15,005 nt of DNA from an uncultured Lachnobacterium sp. (GCA_900552085.1 URYB01000026.1:1-15005); one strand, 5' to 3'; positions 6,796 to 13,622 are shown, counted from the stretch's first letter. Program-made: numbers and translations. The notes: generated by a model from the sequence alone, not told the origin.

Positions 6796-6824
6796 AAAAT
6801 ATCGTCATACTGACACAGTGTCAA
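6796..6824 (-). promoter_or_regulatory. Promoter of the TetR gene
   Basis: On the minus strand there is a perfect TTGACA (6819-6824), 17 bp, then TATTTT (6796-6801), a 4/6 -10 box. The -35 box is embedded in the distal operator. Confidence 0.55.
6810..6824. promoter_or_regulatory. Distal operator copy, TetR regulator
   Basis: CTGACA-CAG-TGTCAA repeats the motif of the proximal site with one arm mismatch. It fully covers the -35 box of the predicted promoter, so binding would exclude RNA polymerase. Confidence 0.65.
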
Positions 6825-6844
6825 TATCAAATTTAGTAAAAAGA

Positions 6845-6876
6845 GCGTATGAAAAAACGAAAGTTTTTTCATACGC
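6845..6876 (-). terminator. Strong 14-bp hairpin terminator
   Basis: GCGTATGAAAAAAC and GTTTTTTCATACGC pair perfectly around a GAAA loop. On the minus strand the stem is followed by TCTTTTTAC, so it ends the gene at 6968-7351. On the plus strand CCTTTTT follows, so it could act both ways. It insulates the TetR promoter from upstream readthrough. The 90 bp between this hairpin and 6968 hold nothing recognisable. Confidence 0.8.
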
Positions 6877-6967
6877 CCTTTTTGGGGTAAATGCAACTTC
6901 ATCAATCCGCCAGATTCTTCTACATACTGTCCAGCAGATTCCTTTATATTTGAAACTAAAATTACAT

Positions 6968-7351
6968 CTATAATTCTATCTTCTCTTTTTCCTCTATAAT
7001 CTCCACATCGTGCTTTTGGAATTTTCCCTCATAATAATATTTGTCGCATCTTTGTAACCCTAGAGCTTCTGCTACTTTACAATCTGCTGTTCCCACAAAA
7101 TAATATTCTTCATTTTCTTTTTCTACATTAACTTTATAATTGTTTATTACTGCATATGTTGCGTATCTGTACAACTCTTCCACTTCTTCTAATGAAACTT
7201 TTTTACTGTAAACACCACTTCCGTATTTATCTATAAATGTTGAATCGATTATTTTATCATTTTTAGTAAGGATAATTGTATTTCCGTCACTATCCCTATT
7301 TACCTTAAATTCATTTCCATGATATTTACAAAACTTTCCATTTTTTATCAT
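6968..7351 (-). CDS. Uncharacterised 127-aa protein
   Basis: No family is recognised. The protein is soluble, rich in Lys, Glu and Tyr, with no signal peptide or membrane segment. It opens M-I-K-N-G-K-F-C-K-Y-H-G-N-E-F, a short beta-rich start, and ends with a Glu/Lys-rich tail. It has three cysteines, without a metal motif. The start at 7349-7351 is supported by AAAGGAAAA 9 bp upstream, and a strong terminator follows at 6845-6876. It lies next to a toxin-antitoxin pair and near an SUFU-domain gene. Small acidic or mixed-charge orphans in such places are often immunity proteins, but nothing in the sequence proves that. Confidence 0.7.
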   Translation of the reverse strand: MIKNGKFCKYHGNEFKVNRDSDGNTIILTKNDKIIDSTFIDKYGSGVYSKKVSLEEVEELYRYATYAVINNYKVNVEKENEEYYFVGTADCKVAEALGLQRCDKYYYEGKFQKHDVEIIEEKEKIEL

Positions 7352-7452
7352 TTACTATTTTCCTTTCACTTCTACAAAATATTTGCCATCAAATAAAGAA
7401 AGCGCTAGTACTCAACGTACCAACACCCTCTATCACACTCCCTTATTTTAAG

Positions 7453-7767
7453 TTATGATATCTTATTTTCATAGTCTTGCAACTCATGAAAAATATTATC
7501 TACAAAAACTAAACTCCCCTCCACTCTATAAAGCATAAAGTATTTATGCGATAAAAAATTAATTCTCCGATACCCCAATTCTCGCAATCTCGTATTATCA
7601 CACAGTTTCAACGCCTCTGCCACATGCTCTAAATTTAATTTTGTTTTTTCAAAATCATCAATTAGATTTTTTGCAGCCTGTTCACTCTTTTTTTCAAGCA
7701 ACAGATACCTCACAAATCCTTCAAAATCTTTTTCAGCCTCTGAGGTAACTACAATTTTATAAACCAT
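7453..7767 (-). CDS. RelE/ParE-family toxin
   Basis: A 104-aa protein of the RelE/ParE fold: M-V-Y-K-I-V-V-T-S-E-A-E-K-D-F opens the first strand and helix, and the C-terminal half has the basic strand region L-R-E-L-G-Y-R-R-I-N-F-L-S-H-K-Y-F-M-L-Y-R followed by V-F-V-D-N-I-F-H-E. Members either cleave mRNA on the ribosome or inhibit gyrase; the sequence does not settle which. Its start overlaps the end of the antitoxin gene by 11 nt, with a GAGG site inside that gene, a layout that ties toxin synthesis to antitoxin translation. Confidence 0.85.
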   Translation of the reverse strand: MVYKIVVTSEAEKDFEGFVRYLLLEKKSEQAAKNLIDDFEKTKLNLEHVAEALKLCDNTRLRELGYRRINFLSHKYFMLYRVEGSLVFVDNIFHELQDYENKIS

Positions 7768-8059
7768 ATTTTTGCCTCATATCAGAAATCATGTCATCGG
7801 CAGAACGATATTCTCCCTTTTTTTCACACACTCTTGCTTTTTCTAATTTCTCCATAATCTGTTTTTCTGTTAATGGCATATATGGATTCTCCACCTGTGA
7901 ACTAACACGTTTTATTTCAAATGGAAACCCATTATTTGCTACTGCCTGCGTAAGAAACATTCTAATTGCTGTTGTAGTATCTGTACCAAGATCTTTAAAC
8001 AGACGATCTGATTTTATTTTTAACTCATCATCTACCCGGACTTGAATCGTACTTGCCAT
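7757..8059 (-). CDS. RelB/DinJ-family antitoxin
   Basis: A 100-aa protein with an N-terminal ribbon-helix-helix (S-T-I-Q-V-R-V-D-D-E-L-K, then T-T-T-A-I-R-M-F-L-T-Q-A-V) that binds DNA, followed by N-G-F-P-F-E-I and a charged C-terminal tail that would wrap the toxin. The start is placed at ATG 8057-8059 behind GAGAGGA with a 6-bp spacer; an earlier in-frame ATG at 8080 adds seven residues but has no ribosome site. It is the first gene of a two-gene operon with the RelE/ParE toxin and probably represses its own promoter with the toxin as co-repressor. Confidence 0.87.
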   Translation of the reverse strand: MASTIQVRVDDELKIKSDRLFKDLGTDTTTAIRMFLTQAVANNGFPFEIKRVSSQVENPYMPLTEKQIMEKLEKARVCEKKGEYRSADDMISDMRQKYGL

Positions 8060-8074
8060 ACTTTTTCCTCTCAT

Positions 8075-8104
8075 ATTCATACAATATCATTTTAAATTCA
8101 TACA
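8075..8104 (-). promoter_or_regulatory. Direct repeats upstream of the antitoxin gene
   Basis: ATTCATACA occurs at 8075-8083 and 8096-8104, exactly 21 bp apart, two turns of the helix, so both lie on one DNA face. Ribbon-helix-helix proteins often bind such paired sites. No clear -35 box was found. Confidence 0.45.
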
Positions 8105-8188
8105 TTTGTATTGTTTTATCATAGTTCTTTTCTTTAATGTAGCATACATCTATACATCTGTAAATAAAATATTTTTGATTTCAATGCA

Positions 8189-8383
8189 TTACCGGTAATC
8201 CCCTGACACCTCCATATAACTCCGCTTTCCGCTGATATAATCCGCATAGGCAAGTTCCGGATCTTTCCCACGAAAAACCGTACAGAGTCCGCACATATCG
8301 CAATCTGCGATACAGGGAAATGTATCTTTGATATACTGTCGTCTTTCTTCTTCTGTTGATGTTTCAATCTCCGGCGGTCTCAT
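8189..8383 (-). CDS. Cysteine-rich 64-aa miniprotein, second of a tandem pair
   Basis: The protein has a C-x3-C-x2-C-x2-C cluster at C24, C28, C31 and C34 (C-I-A-D-C-D-M-C-G-L-C), then a conserved tail Y-A-D-Y-I-S-G-K-R-S-Y-M-E-V-S-G-D-Y-R. The upstream neighbour has the same cysteine spacing and the same Y-x-x-Y-I-x-G ... E ... Y-R tail, so the two are paralogues. The cluster could bind an iron-sulfur cluster or zinc. The ribosome site AGGTGAG overlaps the stop of the upstream gene, 8 bp away, so the pair is one operon. The role is unknown. Confidence 0.7.
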   Translation of the reverse strand: MRPPEIETSTEEERRQYIKDTFPCIADCDMCGLCTVFRGKDPELAYADYISGKRSYMEVSGDYR

Positions 8384-8391
8384 ACACTCAC

Positions 8392-8616
8392 CTACTTTAC
8401 CATTCCAGAGTTACTTCGGTACTCCTCATTGATCTCGCGCAGTTCTTTTTCGCCGTTGATGTAAGGCTCGTAAAAAGCATCCACGGAACCTCCACCGAGA
8501 TTATCGCAGCCATTGCAAAAATCACAGGCTCCGCCACACTGGTTTAATCCCTCCTGCACGATACGGATTCTTTCTTCTCTTGTTGTATCTTTAATCAATA
8601 TGCTTTTGATCTCCAT
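8392..8616 (-). CDS. Cysteine-rich 74-aa miniprotein, first of a tandem pair
   Basis: The N-terminus M-E-I-K-S-I-L-I-K-D-T-T-R-E-E-R looks like a helix, followed by C27, C31, C34 and C37 (C-G-G-A-C-D-F-C-N-G-C), a Gly-rich G-G-G-S and the tail Y-E-P-Y-I-N-G-E-K-E-L-R-E-I-N-E-E-Y-R shared with the next gene. The AGGAGA site about 9 bp before the ATG supports the start. The spacing includes CX3CX2C, as in radical SAM enzymes, but at 74 aa it cannot be one. A metal or Fe-S carrier or sensor is possible; nothing visible proves it. Confidence 0.75.
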   Translation of the reverse strand: MEIKSILIKDTTREERIRIVQEGLNQCGGACDFCNGCDNLGGGSVDAFYEPYINGEKELREINEEYRSNSGMVK

Positions 8617-8677
8617 TGCGCATTTTCTCCTTTGCTACTGGTATCTGCATCCATACATATTTTCGTTAATCTATGCA

Positions 8678-9340
8678 TTACAGATAGGATTTGGTTCTGT
8701 TCATATCTGTAACCAGATCTTCATTACCATCCGCTTTCATAAGAGCAATCAATTTATCAATATTATCCGGATCTTCTATGATTGCATTCATCTCCGATTG
8801 TGTAATTCCAACCAGCTGAATAAATTCTGTCTTACCATAAACAGATGTCTGTGTTTCCAATTCTGTATCGCGCACCAGCAAAAGATCTGTTATTTTTGAC
8901 TCAACTCCTATATGTAAAGAAGTGCCGTTCCCTTTTACAAACTGATTTGGTTCAAAAAAACGTTCGGTTGTGTATGTGTATCTTGCCAGATTCGACAACA
9001 TGCTGATCGCCCATTTACAACTTTCGGTGTCCGGCTCTTTTAACTTTATGGTCATTTCATATCCCCAACCATTCCATTCTCCTCCAAAAGCTTCCTCATC
9101 TCCATAAAGAACGGTCATTCCGTATGTCACAAGATGCTTATATCCTTTCGGAGAAGAATATACCGAAAATCCATCCAAATACTCTTCCCCACCGAAAATT
9201 GCCCTTGATGTCAAAATAGTTCCAAAATGATCCGGTTCCTGATCCGGATACAATTTTGCAAAAGCATCATCAATTGCCTGCCATCCCGGCGAATACTCCT
9301 GATCCTCTTCGATTTTTTTCATAAACTCTTCCTTTGTCAT
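8678..9340 (-). CDS. SUFU-domain (suppressor of fused) protein
   Basis: A 220-aa protein resembling the bacterial suppressor-of-fused domain: an early P-G-W-Q-A-I-D-D-A-F segment, then G-F-S-V-Y-S-S-P-K-G-Y-K-H-L-V-T-Y-G-M-T, and the G-G-E-W-N-G-W-G-Y-E-M-T strand. It has no signal peptide or membrane helix. Bacterial SUFU proteins are known as immunity proteins in polymorphic-toxin loci, but no toxin gene is in this window, so it may be an orphan immunity gene. The start is set at ATG 9338-9340 behind GGAGGGG; the upstream TTG that lengthens the frame overlaps this ribosome site. It starts 52 bp after the stop of the upstream gene and may be cotranscribed with it. Confidence 0.8.
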   Translation of the reverse strand: MTKEEFMKKIEEDQEYSPGWQAIDDAFAKLYPDQEPDHFGTILTSRAIFGGEEYLDGFSVYSSPKGYKHLVTYGMTVLYGDEEAFGGEWNGWGYEMTIKLKEPDTESCKWAISMLSNLARYTYTTERFFEPNQFVKGNGTSLHIGVESKITDLLLVRDTELETQTSVYGKTEFIQLVGITQSEMNAIIEDPDNIDKLIALMKADGNEDLVTDMNRTKSYL

Positions 9341-9392
9341 ACGCCCCTCCAATTTTCGTACTTACATTTTATTTCTAACCAGACAGAAAAAA

Positions 9393-11000
9393 TTATATAG
9401 AATCAATCAATCCCTTAATTCCATCCCTGTCATAAATATCTTTATAATAAGCCACTTCATCCTTGATCAGTTCATCAATAACCTGCATTCCAAGAAGTTC
9501 TACCGGTGCCTTATCATCTGTTAAAATGTAGTTGCCTTTCTCATATCCGGTAATATTCGTAAGCACTTTTTGCATCATGCTTTCGAGTTCCCTGTTATCA
9601 AGTGTTTCGGTATTCTGTTTTAAATTGGCAAGCACTTCGGTATTGTCCGATGCGAATAACTCCCGATTGGAAGATCCGGATACATCCACCGTATATTCCG
9701 TCTGAAATACACTTCCGATTGTATCGGCAAGATACTGATTGATATTTCCCTCTTTGCTGCCACGCATATTCATGTTTACTACCATGACACCATCTTCTGT
9801 CAGGTGGTCTTTCACAAGTTTGAAAAATTCGGTCGATGACATCTGAAACGGAATTGTGATGTCCTGATAAGCATCAACCATGATCACATCATATTTCTTT
9901 TCCGACGCATTAAAAAAAGCCCTGCCATCATACGTTGTAACTGGAATATTATCGGAAAGTGAAAAATATTTTCTGGAGAGCTGTGTTATTTTTTCATCAA
10001 TCTCCACACCCTCAATATTCATGTTCCCAAAATATTTATTACACTGCGTGGCATATGTGCCCGTTCCCATTCCAAGGATCAATACATCCATATCTGACAC
10101 ATTTTTATCCTTTATCATAAGTGGCGCTGCCATCGCATAATCATAATACATTCCGGTAAGTTCGTCTTGCTTCATATACACAGACTGCACGCCAAACAAA
10201 ACGTTGGTAGACAATGCCACGCGCTCATCATTTTCATAAACCTGCAGATAATTGTAAACCGATTCTCCCTCATAGGTCAGGTTATTTTCCCAGAAAGCAA
10301 AGGAATCCGAATATCCCAGCCCGCAGCACAACACAAAAATCAGACCAGAAACAATGACTTTTTTCTTACCGGTCTTTTCACTCACGAAATATACGATGGA
10401 CAATGCCAGCAAAATTCCGGGAAAAATTAAAAATGTGATTGAAGTTCCGACGGCCGGAATCGTGACAAATGTCGGAACAAACGTTCCGATAATGCTTCCA
10501 ATCGTATTAAATGCACCAAGCATTCCTACTGTTTTTCCGTTATCATCAAGGCTATCTACGGAATATTTGACCAGTGATGGCGTCACCGTTCCAAGTAAAA
10601 ACAGCGGAAATACAAAAATCACCATACATGCTGCAAATGCTGCGATGATCAGGAAATTGTTGTTGACGGAAAAAATCAAAACCGCCGAGATCCCGATAAT
10701 AATGTATTTTCCCACAACCGGAATCAGGGCGATCCAGATTGCGGCAATCAGTATCCGTCCATATAACTTGTCCGGATTCGGGGATTTGTCTGCTGTTCTT
10801 CCACCATAAATGTTTCCAAGTGCCATAGCAATCATGATCGTACCGATGATGATTGTCCAGACAATCTGCGAAGAACTAAAATAGGGAGCAAGTAATCTGC
10901 TTGCTCCTAATTCAACTGCCATCACGGACATGCCGGCGAAAAATTCTGTCAGATATAAAAATAATTTGTTTTTGAGTACACCCTTCTTTTTTTGTTCCAT
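9393..11000 (-). CDS. Fused MFS-like membrane domain and spermidine-synthase-like methyltransferase-fold domain
   Basis: A 535-aa protein. Residues about 12-230 hold seven or more hydrophobic segments (A-V-E-L-G-A-S-R-L-L-A-P-Y is typical of this fused family), and residues 245-535 are a spermidine-synthase-like Rossmann fold: V-L-I-L-G-M-G-T-G-T-Y near 306-316 is the nucleotide loop, G-V-E-I-D near 331-335 and M-V-D-A-Y near 374-378 complete the site. Fused proteins of this type are widespread in bacteria but their substrate is unsettled, and true polyamine synthesis should not be assumed. The ATG lies behind GGGAGTG. It follows the flavodoxin gene on the same strand, with a possible promoter of its own at 11045-11073. 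Confidence 0.88.
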   Translation of the reverse strand: MEQKKKGVLKNKLFLYLTEFFAGMSVMAVELGASRLLAPYFSSSQIVWTIIIGTIMIAMALGNIYGGRTADKSPNPDKLYGRILIAAIWIALIPVVGKYIIIGISAVLIFSVNNNFLIIAAFAACMVIFVFPLFLLGTVTPSLVKYSVDSLDDNGKTVGMLGAFNTIGSIIGTFVPTFVTIPAVGTSITFLIFPGILLALSIVYFVSEKTGKKKVIVSGLIFVLCCGLGYSDSFAFWENNLTYEGESVYNYLQVYENDERVALSTNVLFGVQSVYMKQDELTGMYYDYAMAAPLMIKDKNVSDMDVLILGMGTGTYATQCNKYFGNMNIEGVEIDEKITQLSRKYFSLSDNIPVTTYDGRAFFNASEKKYDVIMVDAYQDITIPFQMSSTEFFKLVKDHLTEDGVMVVNMNMRGSKEGNINQYLADTIGSVFQTEYTVDVSGSSNRELFASDNTEVLANLKQNTETLDNRELESMMQKVLTNITGYEKGNYILTDDKAPVELLGMQVIDELIKDEVAYYKDIYDRDGIKGLIDSI

Positions 11001-11044
11001 TATTCACTCCCTGTTTTTCCACTACGCAATTACTTCTATGAATT

Positions 11045-11073
11045 ATTGTAATCTTCCATTGTCCAGTCTGCAA
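11045..11073 (-). promoter_or_regulatory. Possible promoter of the MFS/spermidine-synthase-like gene
   Basis: On the minus strand TTGCAG (11068-11073) is 17 bp from TACAAT (11045-11050). The -10 box is good and the -35 box poor. It lies between the restored end of the flavodoxin gene and the start at 11000, so the downstream gene need not depend on the marR promoter. Confidence 0.35.
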
Positions 11074-11078
11074 CCATT

Positions 11079-11624
11079 TTATATGTTTCTTCCCATCTCA
11101 TATGCTTCCTCTAATGCAGGCATTGTTTTCACATCGGAAGGTCCGTTTGTGCCACACGCAAACAGAATCCCTTCCTCTTCATTTCCACCTGCCCCAAATC
11201 ATGAAACGTACTGCCGGAAGCTGTCAATCATTGTCTGCATATATTTTTCTTCTGTGGCTGCCCCTGCACTGAGCAGATAAAACTTTTTATTCTCCAAAAG
11301 TGGCACCAGTGCAAAGGTACGGTCAATCATCCGCTTCATCAGAGATGTCCAGGTATAAAAATACACCGGAGATGCCAGTGCAATAACATCTGCTGACTTC
11401 ATTGCTTCATAGATTTCTGTCATATCATCTTTTTGAACACAGATTCCACCATTTCCCTGACATGCTCCACAGCCCATACAGTCACCGATGGTCTTGTCTT
11501 TTAATACGACCTCTGTTACTGTATTTCCGCTTTCAGACGCTCCCTTAGCAAATGCATCTGCCACAGCTGATGTATTTCCATTTTTTCTTGGACTTCCTTT
11601 TACAATCAAAATCTGTTTACTCAT
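11079..11624 (-). pseudogene. Flavodoxin-family NAD(P)H-dependent oxidoreductase interrupted by an in-frame TGA
   Basis: The N-terminus has the flavin-phosphate loop G-S-P-R-K-N-G-N-T-S, then G-D-C-M-G-C-G-A-C-Q-G-N-G-G-I-C and A-S-P-V-Y-F-Y-T-W-T-S, typical of the FMN-binding NADPH-dependent reductases that sit beside MarR and MATE genes. The frame stops at TGA 11199-11201 after F-R-Q-Y-V-S (141 aa). Past it the same frame continues for about 40 residues with family-like sequence (G-I-L-F-A-C-G-T-N-G-P-S-D-V-K, then E-A-Y-E-M-G-R-N-I) to TAA 11079-11081, the usual length near 180 aa. A single base change (TGC or TGT to TGA) would explain it; relatives may have Cys here. Recoding as selenocysteine is possible but weakly supported. 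The ribosome site AGGAG lies about 11 bp upstream of ATG 11622-11624. Confidence 0.75.
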
Positions 11625-11645
11625 AATTATTATCTCTCCTGTTCC

Positions 11646-12986
11646 TTATTTATTCACTTTCCACATTCCTTTGTATTTTACAAAATAATAAATGGTCATA
11701 ATAATGCTTAACATCTCTCCCGCCGTGATGGAAAGCCAGACACCATCCATCTCCAGAATCTGTGGCAGGATCAGCACCGGAATTACCATAAAAATCACAG
11801 TTCTGCAAAACGATAATATGGCGGAAGTCTTTCCGTCATTTAATGCGGTAAACCAGCCCGATCCGAACACATTGTATGCGAGCATCTGGAAACTGGTCGC
11901 TACAATGCGGAATCCATGCAACGCGATCTTCTGCACATTTTCATTATTCTTTGCAAAGAAATCAACCACAGTTCCCCCTGCAAAAAAGCTGAGAATCATG
12001 ACCGTAATTCCTGTTATTCCAAGCGTCCACACACTGATGCGGAATACTTTCGCTAACTGCTCCTTATCCTTGCGACCGAAATTGTAGCTGACAACCGATG
12101 CGATTCCGTTAATATATCCGCGGAACAGCCCTCCGAACAGCCCCTGTGCATACCAGATGATCGACAACGATGCTACACCGTCCGAGCCTCCAAGATTCAT
12201 CAAAATACGATTGAACAAAATCGTGATAACGGAAAAAGCCAGCACACTGACCATCTCCGAAGAACCATTCACACAACTGTCGATAATCGTTCTAAGACGC
12301 CATTTCGGCCGAACCACATGCAGGATCTGCTTCCGGTTCACACAAAACCAGATGACGCCGACCACCGAAGGAAATGCATATCCGATACTCGTTGCAATCG
12401 CAGCGCCTGCCAGCCCCCACTGAAACACCGAGATAAACAACCAGTCCAGCACGATGTTGAGTACTCCTCCGATAACAGAAAGAGTTGCTCCGAGTCCCGC
12501 TTTTCCGACCGTGATAAAGCTGAGCTGAAAGACCATTCCAAATACTGCAAACGGAACAGAAATCAATACCGGAATCATGTACTGTCTGCAATAAGAAAGC
12601 AAATCCGTATCCGATCCGAGGAACCGGCACAATGGATTTAAAAATATAAAGCATACGATTGCCAGCACCACACTAAAGACGAAAGCAACCAGCATCAGCA
12701 AAGAGAAATCCTCCTGCGCTTCTCTTTGTTTGCCTTCCCCCAGTTTCTTTGCCACTAACGCATTGCCACCGGTACCAAACATCATTCCAAGCGCCGATGC
12801 CAGATAGATCATCGGCATCGTGATATTGATTGCGGACAAAGCATCCGTATCCACCCATCTCGCCACAAAGATTCCATCTACCGTGGTATACAGACAGGAA
12901 AATATGCTGGATAAGATCGTTGGCAATGCAAAAAGAAGCAGCCATCGAAAGGTTACTTTATGTTCTAATTTCACTTGTGTCTCCAA
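11646..12986 (-). CDS. MATE-family multidrug/toxic compound efflux transporter
   Basis: A 446-aa protein of the usual MATE size with about twelve membrane segments in two homologous halves. It opens with L-L-L-F-A-L-P-T-I-L-S-S-I-F-S-C-L-Y and D-G-I-F-V-A-R-W-V, the standard first helices, and A-L-S-A-I-N-I-T-M-P; the second half begins near residue 225. Members export organic cations or dyes in exchange for Na+ or H+; the substrate is unknown here. The frame starts with TTG at 12984-12986 behind AAGGA; a GTG at 12972-12974 with its own GGAG is a possible alternative. It lies 21 bp after the MarR stop codon, so they are one operon, and the flavodoxin gene follows 21 bp later. Confidence 0.9.
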   Translation of the reverse strand: METQVKLEHKVTFRWLLLFALPTILSSIFSCLYTTVDGIFVARWVDTDALSAINITMPMIYLASALGMMFGTGGNALVAKKLGEGKQREAQEDFSLLMLVAFVFSVVLAIVCFIFLNPLCRFLGSDTDLLSYCRQYMIPVLISVPFAVFGMVFQLSFITVGKAGLGATLSVIGGVLNIVLDWLFISVFQWGLAGAAIATSIGYAFPSVVGVIWFCVNRKQILHVVRPKWRLRTIIDSCVNGSSEMVSVLAFSVITILFNRILMNLGGSDGVASLSIIWYAQGLFGGLFRGYINGIASVVSYNFGRKDKEQLAKVFRISVWTLGITGITVMILSFFAGGTVVDFFAKNNENVQKIALHGFRIVATSFQMLAYNVFGSGWFTALNDGKTSAILSFCRTVIFMVIPVLILPQILEMDGVWLSITAGEMLSIIMTIYYFVKYKGMWKVNK

Positions 12987-13007
12987 TTCTTTTTTCCTTA
13001 TCCTTCC

Positions 13008-13442
13008 TTATTGCTCCACCTTTTTCAACAATATATCAGCAAATTGATTCTGTACCCGGATTGCATTCTCCATCTCCTGCTCGCTGATCATCCCTGCCGC
13101 TTCGTCTTCGTACTGAAACAGCGGTTCAATCAATTCTTTTGCAAACTTTTTGCCTTCACTTGTGAATGATATAATTTTTTCCCTCTTGTTCTCTGGATTT
13201 ACATCCATGCAAAAATGGCCACTCTGCATGCGTTTCTTGACCATACTGTTAATCGATGTCTTTGGGGCATCCAGCGCCTTGCACAAATCTTTCTGCCGAA
13301 TGGCCTCTCCCTCGTTTTTCATCATTTCATAATAAATCTGCAGCTCATACAGCGTAAGTCCATGCGTAGCTGCCCACACTTCATACGCCTGATCCGCTCT
13401 GCGTATTGCTTCATATAACCGATCAATTCTATCTCTTGACAT
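13008..13442 (-). CDS. MarR-family transcriptional regulator
   Basis: A 144-aa winged-helix regulator. Residues 28-95 carry the fold: L-T-L-Y-E-L-Q-I-Y-Y-E-M-M, then I-R-Q-K-D-L-C-K-A-L-D-A-P-K-T-S-I-N-S-M-V-K-K as the recognition helix and the charged wing N-P-E-N-K-R-E-K-I-I-S-F-T-S-E-G-K. The helical ends make the dimer. It begins with ATG behind AAGGAGG, the first gene of an operon with the MATE pump and flavodoxin. Two copies of a 16-bp site lie on its promoter, one within the spacer, so it probably represses the whole operon until an inducing compound binds. Confidence 0.92.
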   Translation of the reverse strand: MSRDRIDRLYEAIRRADQAYEVWAATHGLTLYELQIYYEMMKNEGEAIRQKDLCKALDAPKTSINSMVKKRMQSGHFCMDVNPENKREKIISFTSEGKKFAKELIEPLFQYEDEAAGMISEQEMENAIRVQNQFADILLKKVEQ

Positions 13443-13460
13443 GTGTTCCTCCTTTTTAAT

Positions 13461-13476
13461 GATACGTTTTCGTACT
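13461..13476. promoter_or_regulatory. MarR operator A (proximal)
   Basis: On the minus strand it reads AGTACGAAAACGTATC, containing TACG-AAAA-CGTA, a perfect 4-bp inverted repeat. It overlaps the expected transcription start just downstream of the -10 box and shares AGTACGAAA with operator B. Confidence 0.6.
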
Positions 13477-13483
13477 TTTATGT

Positions 13484-13512
13484 AGTTTAGTACTATTTCG
13501 TACTATTATCAA
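13484..13512 (-). promoter_or_regulatory. Promoter of the marR-MATE-flavodoxin operon
   Basis: On the minus strand TTGATA (13507-13512) and TAAACT (13484-13489) are exactly 17 bp apart. The transcription start should be near 13477. Operator B lies in the spacer and operator A over the start. Confidence 0.6.
13489..13504. promoter_or_regulatory. MarR operator B (distal)
   Basis: On the minus strand it reads AGTACGAAATAGTACT: AGTAC and GTACT are a perfect 5-bp inverted repeat around six bases. It sits between the -35 and -10 boxes, 28 bp centre to centre from operator A. Confidence 0.65.
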
Positions 13513-13572
13513 GTATATTTTCTCAAACTTTCTGTACCATGAGTTACCCACATTTTAATGATATATGTAACT

Positions 13573-13611
13573 AAAAAAAGAACGAGCAGCAAAACCATTT
13601 TTGCGCTCGTT
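13573..13611 (-). terminator. Rho-independent terminator after the membrane-anchored partner gene
   Basis: AACGAGC-A-GCAAAA and TTTTGC-GCTCGTT pair over 13 bp with one bulged A and a CCAT loop (13581-13611). On the minus strand it is followed by CTTTTTTTAG. It ends the two-gene unit 13623-14753 and insulates the marR promoter. Confidence 0.8.
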
Positions 13612-13622
13612 TATAAATCTAT

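Noticed and set aside
6884..6967. Possible coding remnant upstream of the hairpin on the minus strand
   Set aside because: A protein-like stretch (E-S-A-G-Q-Y-V-E-E-S-G-G-L) can be read but has no start, ribosome site or recognised family.
8134..8367. Alternative minus-strand frame of 77 codons over the Cys-rich miniprotein
   Set aside because: It is a different frame from the 8189-8383 gene, which has a ribosome site and a paralogue next door; this one has neither.
10354..10809. Plus-strand open frame of 151 codons
   Set aside because: Fully antisense to the membrane part of the MFS/spermidine-synthase-like gene, with no ribosome site; a shadow of hydrophobic codons.
11692..12087. Plus-strand open frame of 131 codons
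   Set aside because: Antisense to the MATE gene, no ribosome site and no recognisable domain.
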